Shown piece by piece: positions 1-10,910 of a DNA stretch of 60,000 nucleotides. Source of the DNA: Cryptomeria japonica (Eukaryota > Streptophyta > Pinopsida > Cupressales > Cupressaceae). How positions within the stretch are numbered: position 1 is the first letter of the stretch; the number at the start of each line of letters is the position of its first letter. The stretch covers positions 400,536,939 through 400,596,938 of the forward strand of contig NC_081406.1 of the NCBI RefSeq assembly GCF_030272615.1, written 5' to 3'. The position numbers and the translations under genes were made by a program. A model generated the notes under the pieces. It worked only from the letters and a program-made list of their open reading frames with translations. It had not been told where the DNA came from and made no database searches.

Positions 1-1208
1 TCTTACCCTACTGCTTCTCCCTTTTCTTTTGGTTAAACTCAGTTTCAACCTCTTGCTTTTTCTATTTAGTAGTACCAAAGGATTTTTTAGCTTCATCAAT
101 AGGTGAATCAATTAGCAACTATGCATAAGCATCCAAAATTTGTGCATCAACTTCATAACCCATCTCTTCAATCCAAATCTTCTGGGGCTTGATAACTTCC
201 ATCAAAGTTTCATCCTTTTTAACCATGAAGCATATCTTAGTTGATTTTTTCTCAACAATTTTATTTGGAATCCTCTCTCTATAATTCATATCCTTACGGA
301 ATGCCTTGAAGTAACCCCAAACTTTATCATCTCTCTGATTACCCAAACTAGCAATAGATTGTTTCAGTTGTCTTCCTACCGGGATATCAAATGCCCATTG
401 TCACTTCCCAAAATTGAGATTTTTATTAATAATAAATAGCATCACACAAATAATAATATTTCCATATAGGAATGTTCCTTTCTTCTCTCCTTTTATTCTT
501 CCCAAGGTTAATTAACAACTCATCTAACATCCATCCACAAAGATCTAACTTCTCATTTTCCCTCATCATCTTATGTGCTACATAAATGCAGGAGCTAGAA
601 ACAGAATTCAGACGGTTTGATTGATTTTCCTTGTAACCAATGACCATGCTTTCGAATCAGAGCTCTGTCGCTGATAGTACTAACCCTCATGGATCGTCGG
701 TCTGATGTTGCGCCTATGAGTTTGTTGACTTGATTATTAGAATTCTCTTTTGCGGACCCTATCCAATCTGCGACAAACCAGTGATGGCCCTGATGGCCTC
801 CTTCAAAATCTTGTAAGGTCTGTCCAACTAGATGAACTCTCTATGCACTCTCCTCAAAACATATCTGATGATTTCATCTTCAAATTCAGGAATATCCATA
901 ATGCTGGTAAACCCTATATCCTCAATGTTTTTGTACTTGGGCTTGATCTTTCTAGAATCTACCATTTACTCACTCATATACATGCTCTTAATATTGTTGG
1001 TTCCCAAATCCTCAATGTGGCAGTGAATGTAAGCTCTGACATCTTCCACATATGCAACTCCTTCCAGAACAGGGGAAAATGCACCAGCGGAATAATCAAA
1101 GGTGGCAATATGTGGGCATCATTTGAAAATCATCCTAGGATGATACTTGACCTCAAAAATAGTAGGATTTGCAATAAAAGTAGGTTCAGAGGATGATCCC
1201 ATTTCCAT
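1..1208 (-). pseudogene. Second ORF of the pol-less element, copy 1 (partial)
   Basis: This is the upstream part of the unknown second ORF, truncated by the window start. It begins with a methionine at 1206-1208, at the same place relative to gag as in copy 2, and reads in broken stretches: 119-346 and 426-647 are the longest open pieces. Conserved blocks include a KMMRENEKLDLCGWMLDELL-like segment and a DDKVWGYF segment, both also present in copy 2 around 5700-6010. Stops and small indels differ from those of copy 2, so the copies decayed separately. No catalytic motif of pol is visible. Function unknown. Confidence 0.6.
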
Positions 1209-1567
1209 GATGAAAGATAAGTACCTGAGAAATAGTTGCCGATGAAACTCTAAAGAACTCTTCCAATCGCTGGTGAAATCTCTCAAGAAGATATCGATCG
1301 CATTGAATCACCTTAGAATTTCTTTGAATTGCACTAAATCACTCTGAATGCAAAGTGATCAGAAATAAAGTGAATTCAACCATTTCACCTCCAAGAAAAA
1401 CCCTAATCTATCATTGATATGAAGAACTTCTGGTGAAAGATACCGGATATTGATCAAACATATACATGCTGGATAAGCATTTCCAATGTCTGGAACATCT
1501 TCCAGAACCTCTTCCCAAGGCATAAGCAGTATTATTGTTTATTTTTCCTACCCCTAAGGCATCTGCC

Positions 1568-2740
1568 TCAGTTATTGGATGAGCTTCCCACCGATGCAGG
1601 AGCAACCTCTTCTACCAGTTGAATAACGAGAGCATTTCCATCTGCTGATTGATCTTCTAACTTCCTGACCCATTTATTGATATGATCTTGCCGGATTTCA
1701 TTGACCTTCTCTTTTCCTTTATCATTTGATCCATCATTGCCAACCGGTGGATTTATGCTTCTACATAACTTAGCTATGTGTCCAACCATGTTGCATGCAC
1801 AACATGTAACATTGTTCTTTTAAATTGCTTTGTTAAACTGGTATAATTGCTTGCCCTGCACTGATTAGCCATATGTCCAAATTTTCCGCATGCATAAAAT
1901 TTAAAATTCATTCTACAATCATTTGTCTTATGACCATACTTATTGCATTTAGAAACATTGACTAGGAACAGAATCATAGTTCTGATTTGCTGTATTTCTA
2001 CATTGCCTAGCCATGTGACCAAATTTATTACAAGCAAAGCATCTACCATTAAATTTATAAGCATTAAGCTACCTTACTGATGCCTTCTATTTTTGATCTT
2101 CATTTGCAGTACCAGAGCTTTGACTTTGTTCAAATCTAATTCCACTGGAATCTCCATTCTATCTTTGACTTTTCAATAATTCATCAAGCTGCGTTGAACT
2201 AACCTTGAATTTTTCTTTGTACTCACTAGCAATAGTTAGATCATCTCAGAATTATCATTTGTCTCCCAAGTTCTTGTTCATTACTCTGGGATTGCACAAA
2301 ATCAGTTCTCAACATATCATTTTCATGAACCAACCTAACACATTCCTCAAATTTGTCTTTCAAAGATATAACAAGATTTTCTTCCTTCTTCTTTTGGTCT
2401 TCAATATCCTTTGGCATCCTCATAGTTAAGGCTTGTATTTCATTCCTCATGACCATGTTCTCCTGATTTAGATTTTGACATCTTTCATTAAGGGCATCTT
2501 TCTCTTCATTATCCTAATTTTGCAAAAGTTCCTTTCTCCTAGCTTGAATAGATGACAACCTCTCGTATAGGATAAGAATGAATTCTCGAGAAGAATTAAA
2601 TTCATGTTGTAACTTCAAGTTCTTCATCCTTTCAGGATCATAATCTTCAAGTGCTACCTCATGTTGTTTCTCCAAAATCATACCCACGGATTCCTGATTC
2701 AGGATCTCCCTCAACCTATTAAATTTCCTCCAAGGCACAA
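1568..2740 (-). pseudogene. Coiled-coil, four-zinc-knuckle Gag-like protein, copy 1
   Basis: The reading starts directly after the PBS. The first half is rich in E, K, Q and L in heptad-like spacing (2241-2770), as in a coiled coil. The second half has four retroviral-type CCHC knuckles (C-x2-C-x4-H-x4-C) near 2006-2050, 1915-1960, 1858-1902 and 1762-1810; the first reads CFACNKFGHMARQC. It ends at a TGA at 1568 after an SSSNN tail, about 390 codons in total. Frame changes around 2240, 2064 and 1790 break it. Most copia Gags carry a capsid domain and one knuckle; here I see no capsid and four knuckles. It is probably a nucleic-acid-binding packaging protein (inference). Confidence 0.66.
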
Positions 2741-2741
2741 G

Positions 2742-2753
2742 GCTCTTATACCA
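2742..2753 (-). other. Primer-binding site, initiator Met tRNA type, copy 1
   Basis: On the minus strand the 12 bases read TGGTATAAGAGC, one mismatch from the complement of the plant initiator tRNA-Met 3' end. The site lies 2 bases inside the LTR A end (CCAACA), the normal position for minus-strand priming. This shows that 2756-3643 acts as the 5' LTR for the left-hand body. Confidence 0.85.
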
Positions 2754-2755
2754 AT

Positions 2756-3643
2756 TGTTGGAATCAAAAAACACTAATAGGGGCGGGGGTGAATCGGTAT
2801 TCTACCAGAATAATCAATTTTAACCTTATTAAAACATGCATTCACCAACCGGTATATCGATACATATAAGAATGAAAGAAGTAAAATCAATAAGCCAATC
2901 ACACACAATTTATATCACAACAGAAATAATTATATGTGGAAAACCTCAAAGAGGAAAAACCACGGTGGGATTTTTGACCCACAATATCAATCCACTGGAC
3001 AAATGAAGAGATATTATAAAATATATAGGGGCCTGCACTTGTAGGAAGGCTTACAGCCTAGAGCACATTGCTCATCATAAAAAGAGTCTCATTGACTACA
3101 TACAAATCCAAATTACAATCCTGAGAAATGAGTGAACTGCAATGATAACATCTTCTATGCCTGAATACAATTCCAGTTAAGCTCTGTCTGTTCTGGACTG
3201 AAACCCTAAACCCTTACCGAAATAACCTTTTACATAATCAACATTCCTTGCATTACAATTGTCTCTCTCACTCACATTACATTTCTTCTCATATCAAAAA
3301 ATGATCTAATCAACTGACCTATATACCCTTACAATCCTTCATGCCTTATGTCGACTTACATAGATAATTACAAAATGAATATACAAGTAAGCTCAATAAC
3401 ATAAATACATATATATAAAAATCGATTTTTGATTGTTAGATCTCCCAAAATGATGTCGGCCTCCAATACCGATAACTTGATCAAGTCATGTCAGCCTGCA
3501 ATACCAGTACCCAAATAATACCTCATATCGGTGAAGATACCTGTTGGTTCCTGTAACCAACCAAACCAAAATATTAAAGATGAAACATGTTTCCATGAAT
3601 GAAAACATATTGAAACCAATCAAGTGAATATTAGTTTCCAACA
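2756..3643 (-). repeat. Shared LTR (LTR A) of the tandem pol-less element
   Basis: The 888-bp LTR has TGTTGG...CCAACA termini, which are inverted repeats. It is bounded by a PBS on the low side and a polypurine tract on the high side. It matches 8142-8438 plus 11648-12214 along its whole length. It contains a TATA-like box and the block with CTAGAGC and AGAGTCTC that recurs in the copia LTRs at 30372, 54905 and 56587. Confidence 0.88.
3014..3028 (-). promoter_or_regulatory. TATA-like box in LTR A
   Basis: On the minus strand the stretch reads CCCCTATATATTTTATAAT. It sits in the middle of the LTR, upstream of the conserved transcribed block, and the same TATATATTTT core is present in LTR B at 8403-8412. 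Its position suits the U3 promoter. No transcript evidence is available from sequence alone. Confidence 0.5.
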
Positions 3644-3655
3644 ATCTCCCCCTTT
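3644..3655 (-). other. Polypurine tract next to LTR A
   Basis: The minus strand reads AAAGGGGGAGAT immediately before the LTR start TGTTGG, the standard plus-strand primer of LTR elements. Two further G-rich purine runs lie upstream at about 3724-3732 and 3812-3823. The last is followed, like this one, by a GGCATTGATG-type flank. Confidence 0.85.
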
Positions 3656-3896
3656 GGCATTGATGGCAACACTCATGTGAAAAATGATAATGGTTTCCAT
3701 CTACTGGTTTCACCCTGAGACTGCTCCCCCTGAGCTGAATATCTATCTGTGATCATGAAATACTCCATACCTCCATATTTCCTGATGCCAAGAATATATT
3801 TTTCACCTATACCTCCCCCTTTGACATCAATGCCAAAAAAATACCAAAAACTGGGACAAAGAATGAAAGTACATACAAAGAATGTCCTAAAACACC

Positions 3897-6609
3897 TTAC
3901 CAGAGCAAAATATACTTAAAAATTTGTGGATAGGCCTTCTCCAAAATCTCTAGATAGGTATCCCAACCTAATTTGAAAGTTCCAGAAATAGATACAAGTT
4001 CATTAAGCATGTGAGCATATGAATCTTTCTCATTAAGCTCTTCCGGTGTGGGCCTACCAACCAAATCTATGCATTCTTTTTATGTACACTCAATGATTCC
4101 AACTGGGGACTCACCAATCCTCTAAGACCTCTAGCTCTTCCTATGATTTTATCTTTTCCCCTCTCAAGAGAAAAAACTTGAGCTTCCAATACCAAAATCT
4201 GACCATCAATAGATATAGTCAAAGAATTTGAGCCATCAAAAGAATTTACTATATCTACAATCTTCTCTTGAATATCCTCAATCCCTTTATATGTCTCTGT
4301 TGTAAGTAAACCTGTGTTGCGGCATACTCTATAAATATTAGTGCGTTTCCTCAAATCATTATCAATCAAATTCAACTTATCATTAATCTCCTTCTTCTCC
4401 TACTCAATCATCTAATCAAATGTAGCTCTCTTAGCCTGTGTAAATCTCTCCAATACCTGGTGGTTTCATATCTTCTAGTAAAGATTGATAGTCCTTTGAA
4501 ATGTGCTTTGTGATTATTTTGAGCTTTCTGGATGGGATTTCTCCTTTGTCAAATTTGCACTCTAGGACAAGTCTATGCAAAACTAGGATAGACCGATCAA
4601 TAACTCCTTTGTCCATAGAACCTTCCTTCATCATCTTCTAGGAAACCATCATCATGAGCTCATTAGAACTGATCTCTGTTATGTTTTTTTTGATCTACCT
4701 ATGAGGTGTCAATTGACAACAATGATGTGCTCACTATTGGTTCCCTCTTAGATTCCTCTCTCTTCCCCTCGTTTGGAGTAATGGATGCACAAGTAGTTAA
4801 CAACTCTTGAATCTTTATATGCTTATCTTCCTCCATAGTTGATAATCTTCTAGTATGTAATTTGTCATATAGCTATGCCGATATTTTATTTTCAATTTGC
4901 AACAAGGCTTTCTTGTATATATATCCAAATATAATAAAACTGCTTCCTCAACTTCTCTCTGTTCATCATTATCTAAATGCTCATAATAAAATTGTACATT
5001 TTTCAACATACCATCTTTAGTTATTTCATCAACCAATTTTGCACAAGTCTTGGGTGGAATAATAGTTAAATTACTATTAAAAAGTGCCAGATCAATGTCA
5101 TCCATCTTGTTTCTTCTTCCAGTACTGGATGGAGCAGAAGGTGTTTCCTTTGGAGGTCTCTTCTATGTCAGTACCTTGATTGTAACCTTCCTAACTGGTT
5201 GCTTCTTTTCTTCCTCCTTAGTCTCCTCACCTTTCTTCCTTATAACCCTCTTGAATGCTAAGCGTGTGTCATCATTAGTTCCAGAGTCTGATAGAATAGG
5301 CTCAATGAAAATTTCAGGCTCTTTGCTCTTCCTTCCTTTTTCCGGAACAACATCAATCAATGCCTTGATTCCCTGAGATACCCGATCCAAAAATTTGCTT
5401 GCCTTGCCCTTCTGCTTCTCCCTTTTCTTTTGGTTAAACTCAGTTTCAACCTCTTTCTTCTTCTATTTAGCAGTACCAAAATATTTTTCAGCTTCATCAA
5501 TAGGTGCATCAATTAGCAACTATGCATAAGCATCTAAAATCTATGCATAAACTTCATAACCCATCTCTTCAATCCAAATCTTCTGGGTCTTGACAACTTC
5601 CATCAAAGTTTCATCCTTTTTAACCATGAAGCATATCTCAGTTGAGTATTTCTCAACAATTTGATTTGGAACCCTCTCTCTAGAATACATATCCTTTTGG
5701 AATGTGTTGAAGTAACCCCAAACATTATCATCTCACTGACTACCCAAACTAGCAATAGATTGTTTTAGTTGTCTTCCTACCAAGATATCAAATGTCAATT
5801 GTCTCCTCCCAAAACTGGGAGTTTCATTAATGAAAAATAGCATCAAACAAACAATAATATTTTGATATCAGAATGTTCCCTTCTTCTCTCCTTTGATCTT
5901 CCCAAGGTTAATTAAAAACTCATCTAACATCCATCCACAAAGATCTAATTTCTCATTTTCCCTTATCATCTTATGTGCTGCATAAATGCAAGAGCTAGAA
6001 ACAAAATTCAAAGAGTTTGATTGAGTTACCTTGGAACCAATGACCATGCTTCTGAATCTGATCTTTGTTGGTGATAGTACTAACCCTCATCGATTGTTAG
6101 TCTGATGTTGCACCTGTGAGTTTGTTGACTTGATTATTAGAAATATTCTTCTTCGGACGCTGTCCAATTTGCGGCAAACCGGTGATGGCCCTCATGGCCT
6201 GCTTTGAAATATTGTAAGGTTTGTTCAACTAGATGAACTCTCCATGCACTTTGCTCAAAACATATTTGATGATTTCATCTTCAAATTCAGGAATATCCAT
6301 AATGTCGGTAAACCCTAGATCCTCAATGTGTTTGTACTCGGGCTTGATCTTTCCAGAATCTCCCATTAACTCGCTTATATAAATTTTCTTAATATCACTT
6401 GTTCCCAAATCCTCAATGTGGTAGATAATGTAAGCTCTGACATATTCCACATATGCAACTCCTTCCAGAACACGGGAAAATGCTTTAGCCAAATCATCCA
6501 AGGTGGAAATATGTGGGCATCATTTGAAAATCAGCCTAGAAGGGTCCTTGACCTCAACAACAGTAGGATCTGCAATAAAAGTAGGTGCAGAGGATGATCC
6601 CGCTTCCAT
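3897..6609 (-). pseudogene. Long unknown ORF (about 900 codons) of the pol-less element, copy 2
   Basis: Start is the ATG at 6607-6609 (MEAGSSSAPTF), stop is TAA at 3897-3899. The product is traceable with several frame changes. The N-terminal part (6229-6500) carries an acidic segment, EYKHIEDLGFTDIMDIPEFE. Next comes PYNISKQAMRAITGLP at about 6190, then a mostly alpha-helical block near 5880-6050 (RENEKLDLCGWMLDEFL). A lysine and glutamate-rich hinge resembling a nuclear localisation region follows at 5160-5470, and then a C-terminal half (3900-5105). No protease, RT, RNase H or integrase motif appears. The central block is loosely like plant transposon-associated domains found in some Ty3 elements (weak, from memory). 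Function unknown. Confidence 0.62.
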
Positions 6610-6956
6610 TATGAAAGATAAGTACCTTAGAAATAGTTGCCGGTGAAACCCTAAAGAACTCTTCCAATTGCTGGTGAAATCTCTCAAGAAGATATCGATT
6701 GCATTGAATTGCCTTAGACTTTCTCTTGATCGCATTGAATAACTTTGAATGCAAAGTGATGAGAAATGAAGTGAATCCAACCATTTAACCTCCAAGAAAA
6801 ACCCTAATCCATCATTGATATGAATGACTTCTGACAAAAGATACCAGATCTCGATCAAACATCTCCATGCTAGATAAGCATTTCCAATGTTTGGAACCTC
6901 TTTCCAGGGCATAAGCAGTATTACCATGAATTTTTTCTACCCCTAAGGCATCTTCC

Positions 6957-8126
6957 TCAGTTGCCAGATGAGCTTCTTGTACGTGCAGGAGCAACCTCTT
7001 CTGCCAGTTGAGTAACCGAAGCATGTCCATCGACCAATTGATCTTCTGACTTCCTAACCCATTTCTTGATATGATATTATTGGATTTCATTGACCTTCTC
7101 TTTTCCTTTATCATTTGATCCATCATTGCCAACTGGTGGATTTCTTCTTCTACAGAACTTAGCTACGTGTCCAACCATGTTGCATGCATAACATGTAACA
7201 TTGTTCTTTTGAATTTCTTTCCTAAAACTAGTATAATTGCTTGACCTGCACTGATTAGTCAAATGTCCAAATTTTCCACATGCATAACATTTAACATTCA
7301 TTCTGCAATCTTCTATCTTATTACCATACTTATTGCATTTATAACATTGACTGGAAGAAGAATCATAGTTCTGATTTTCTCATTTCTACATTGCCTAGCC
7401 ATGTGACCAAAATTATTACAAACAAAGAATCTACCATTAAATTTGTAAGCATTAAGCTGCCTTACCGGTGCCTTCTTGTTTTGATCTTCATTTGCAATAC
7501 TAGAGCTCTGAACTTGTTCAAATCCAATTCCACTTGAATCTTCATTTTGTCTTTGACTCTTCAATAATTCATCAAGCTGTGCTGAACTAACCTTGAATTT
7601 TTCTTTGTACTCACTAGCAATAGTCGGATCATCTCTCAGAATTATCATTTGTCTCTCAATTTCTTGTTCATTACTTTGGGATTGCACTAAATTAGTTCTC
7701 AACATATCATTTTGATGAACCAACCTAACACATTCCTCAAATTTGTCTTTCAGAGATATAGAAAGATTTTCTTCCTTCTTGCGTTCTTCAATCTCCTTTG
7801 ACATCCTCATAGTTAAGGCTTGCATTTCATTCCTCATGAACATGTTCTCCTGATTCAGCTTCTAACATCTTTCATTAAGGGCATCTTTCTCTTCATTATC
7901 CTAATTTTGCAAAAGTTCCTTTCTCCTAGCTTGAACAAATGACAACCTCTCCTGTAGGATAAGAATGAATTCCTAAGCAGAATTCAATTCATATTGTAGT
8001 TTCAAGTTCTTCATCCTTCAGGATCATAATCTTCAAGTGCTACCTCGAGTTGTTTCTCCAAACTCATATCCATGGATTTCAAATTCAGGATCTCCCTGAA
8101 GCTATTAAACTTCCTCAGAGGCACAA
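6957..8126 (-). pseudogene. Coiled-coil, four-zinc-knuckle Gag-like protein, copy 2
   Basis: This is the homologue of 1568-2740, in better condition from 7313 to 7843, which is one open frame of 176 codons holding the coiled coil and first knuckle. The knuckles lie near 7390-7435, 7305-7350, 7245-7290 and 7150-7195. In the first the leading cysteine is lost (FFVCNNFGHMARQC), and the second has Asn for His (GNK); the third and fourth are intact (CYACGKFGHLTNQC and CYACNMVGHVAKFC). A basic NDKGKEK segment follows and a stop lies at 6957. ORF2 begins about 350 bases downstream. Confidence 0.68.
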
Positions 8127-8127
8127 G

Positions 8128-8139
8128 GCTCTGATACCA
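8128..8139 (-). other. Primer-binding site, initiator Met tRNA, copy 2
   Basis: The minus strand reads TGGTATCAGAGC, an exact complement of the plant initiator tRNA-Met 3' end, two bases inside LTR B. This is the usual Ty1/copia primer site, which ties the pol-less element to a copia-type replication machinery. Confidence 0.92.
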
Positions 8140-8402
8140 ATTATTGGAATACAAGAACACTAAGGTGGGGGTGAATCAATGTTCTACCAGAATAATCAAT
8201 TTTAACCTTATTAAAACATGCATTCACCAACCGATATACCGATACATATAAGAATAAAATAAGTAAAGCAATGAATAAGCCAATCACACAAATTAATACC
8301 ACAAAATAGATAATTATACGTGGAAAAAATCAAAGAGGAAAAACCACGGTGGGATTTGTGACCCACAATATCAATCCAGTGGCCATATGAAGAGATATTA
8401 CA

Positions 8403-8412
8403 AAATATATAG
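8403..8412 (-). promoter_or_regulatory. TATA-like box in LTR B
   Basis: The TATATATTTT core on the minus strand corresponds to the box in LTR A. The 3.2-kb insertion begins about 27 bases upstream of it in the direction of transcription, separating it from the rest of U3. Confidence 0.45.
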
Positions 8413-10634
8413 GGGCTTGCACTTGTAGGAAGGCTTACGGTAAAGACATAAATTAATCTATAAGACATAATCTACTCTATATTCATAAATAAACTCATAG
8501 GTCAATTAAGAACTCTATTTCATAGATAATATAAAGAAATATCAATAAGTTGATAAAACAACCATAGATATCAAAGAGTTAAATACAATTTTCATGTAAA
8601 ATAAAAGGTACAAATTTCTCAATATATATATATCCTTATTCCCTACTTACACTTTCATATCGCCTTAAGTAATATACAAATAGAAAGAAGGTGAGATACA
8701 TCTGTCAATATCAATTCTGAGTCGCTTCCTTTCAGTCCATCGAATGAAGACGAGAATGAGATTCAAACGCTTTTTCTGCCCAAACTTGAAGCTTACGCTG
8801 CCCCGGAATTCTTGGTCAATCAAGAATACCCAACCCTGCATGAATTGTTTTAACCAAAGAATTCGAAAGACAAGAGGGAATCTAGTGCATGCCTAGATGA
8901 TACAAACATTTTCATTTTTCTAATTCTTGTAAGAAACAAACATTCATTATCAATCAAGGATATGGTAGAGAGCATAAAATAAATAATTCCATCTATTTCT
9001 ATGGATAATTCAAATCATTATTTGGACAAGCATAATGCCATGCACAACAAAAATAAATAGTTAGAAAAAGCAACTATTCTCTCTAAGATTCCATATTCGG
9101 CACCCGTCCCGGAAGGTAACTTTCTATACACAAGCCTATCCATAGCCTGGTTCCCACAAACAAGAATACATTTTAAGAATACAATATTTTGACTAATTGA
9201 TATAACATCTTCCCTATCACTTTTGTAAATTAAACACTATTTCTTTACTTTCTCATAAATGAATATAATCTTTCGTAATTTGAAAAGCAAATATAATTTC
9301 ATCAACAATATTCCAATAAATACATAGTAACATGAAGGTGTAACACATGTATGTATCTTACATATTTGCATGATCATAATTTAAATAATTATAAATTGAT
9401 TCATATTGTGACTCTAACTCTTCCATTAGAATATTTCATAAATCTAAATCTAGATCATTCTTCATCTCTTAAATCTCTTCAACAAAACATACTATATTTG
9501 AGCCTAACTCAAGAAGTACAATCCATGGATATTACGATCCTTGATAACTTCAAATTGTCTACAATATGTTTGAATTCCAATACTTTCCTCCTCGACGCTC
9601 TTCTATCTCATGAGCTCTCTATTCCTAGTCCTTATCCTTTCTATATTTTGAGAATTCCTCTAATAATAATAAAGTAATTAACACTCATTCATGAGCATAA
9701 CCTCTAAGTTTGACACTAAATCGGAGATGATCATCATTGATCTTTTACGAATCAGTCGTAAACACATCAAAATCTCCATTATTCCATTCTCTCTAATCTC
9801 TTTGTTGCTCTTCTACGTTCTTGCTCTCCTCTATCTTTCTTCCCACTAACTTCCTATCTTCTTCTATTATCCATTCTCCAATCCTTTCCTAATCTTTTCT
9901 CTCTATTCTTTCTAATCTTTTCTTGTCATTCTTCCTTCCTATCTTTCTCTCTCCGTGTGTCTCCATCTATCTATCCTATGCCTCTATTTATTCTAAAATC
10001 CCCTATGATCTCTCCCAAATTTAAGGCTCGGTTAGGGTTATTAAGTCGAAGTCTTCTCTTATATTACGATAGGTATTCAATTTTAACTATCTCAAGTCTT
10101 CATTGTGCTACCATTTTATCTTTATCTCCAGTCTACACGTCTTGGAGAGATGGCAATTTTAATTACATCTTCTGTTGTTTGGAGTAGATGAGTCGACCAT
10201 GCATCAAGGAGTTTGCAGCTTCCTATCATTGGCATCTCTAACTTTATGGCATCACGTGCCTACTAATTCTTCCCTCTGTGGTTATATGCCAAAGATCATG
10301 GACTACTTCCAAGTTATCACCGTGGAAAACAATCAGTCGACTATAGTCACTAGCTAAGAGTGAGGAGTGTCTGTTGTTATGTAGTTGATCGCTTGCTTGG
10401 TGGGGAGGTCGACAACGTTAAATCCAACTACAAACACTTAAGTGTTTGTTATGTGCAAGATTATCACCTTTGTTGCCAAGTCTATGCTTTGATTATCCAG
10501 GTCAATGGATATCCAAACTCTAAGTCTATGTTTAGTTAAGGTCTATGTGCCTAGTCGGTCACCTACATCGACTTCCTAACTAACATGCGACACAATCTAT
10601 GACTTATGTCTAGTTCAAAACCCACCACCTTTGC

Positions 10635-10649
10635 ATATTATATATATAA

Positions 10650-10684
<35 letters not shown>

Positions 10685-10687
10685 ATA
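10635..10687. repeat. (TA)n microsatellite
   Basis: About 50 bases of TA repeats with occasional AAA interruptions, within the 3.2-kb insertion. Confidence 0.9.
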
Positions 10688-10876
10688 AATGACTATATTA
10701 TATTTTGTTCATGATTAAAGAAAGTCTATACTTAAAAAGGTTTTAGATATAAAATATATAATCATAATTTTGTATATGTATATTCATAAATACATTATTA
10801 TGAATAGTCATGTTTATATAATAAGATAATAATCGCATAAGCATAATTCAAATATTCACGCATAATTCATATTCAC

Positions 10877-10910
<34 letters not shown>
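10877..10910. repeat. (CT)n(AT)n compound microsatellite
   Basis: About 8 CT units run directly into about 10 AT units, followed by GTATGTATG, within the same insertion. Confidence 0.9.

Noticed and set aside
3644-8141. A standard copia element whose pol was deleted after insertion
   Set aside because: Both copies have the same gag-ORF2 layout, and ORF2 fills the space between gag and the 3' tail without a visible breakpoint, so the layout looks original, though one window cannot settle it.
9351-9677. Open frame of 108 codons on the plus strand in the 3.2-kb insertion
   Set aside because: Composition follows the AT-rich background (I, L, N, S rich), there is no domain, and it lies in what is probably LTR DNA.
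10635-10910. Microsatellites as a possible regulatory array or origin
   Set aside because: Simple TA and CT repeats are common in plant intergenic DNA; nothing more is needed to explain them.
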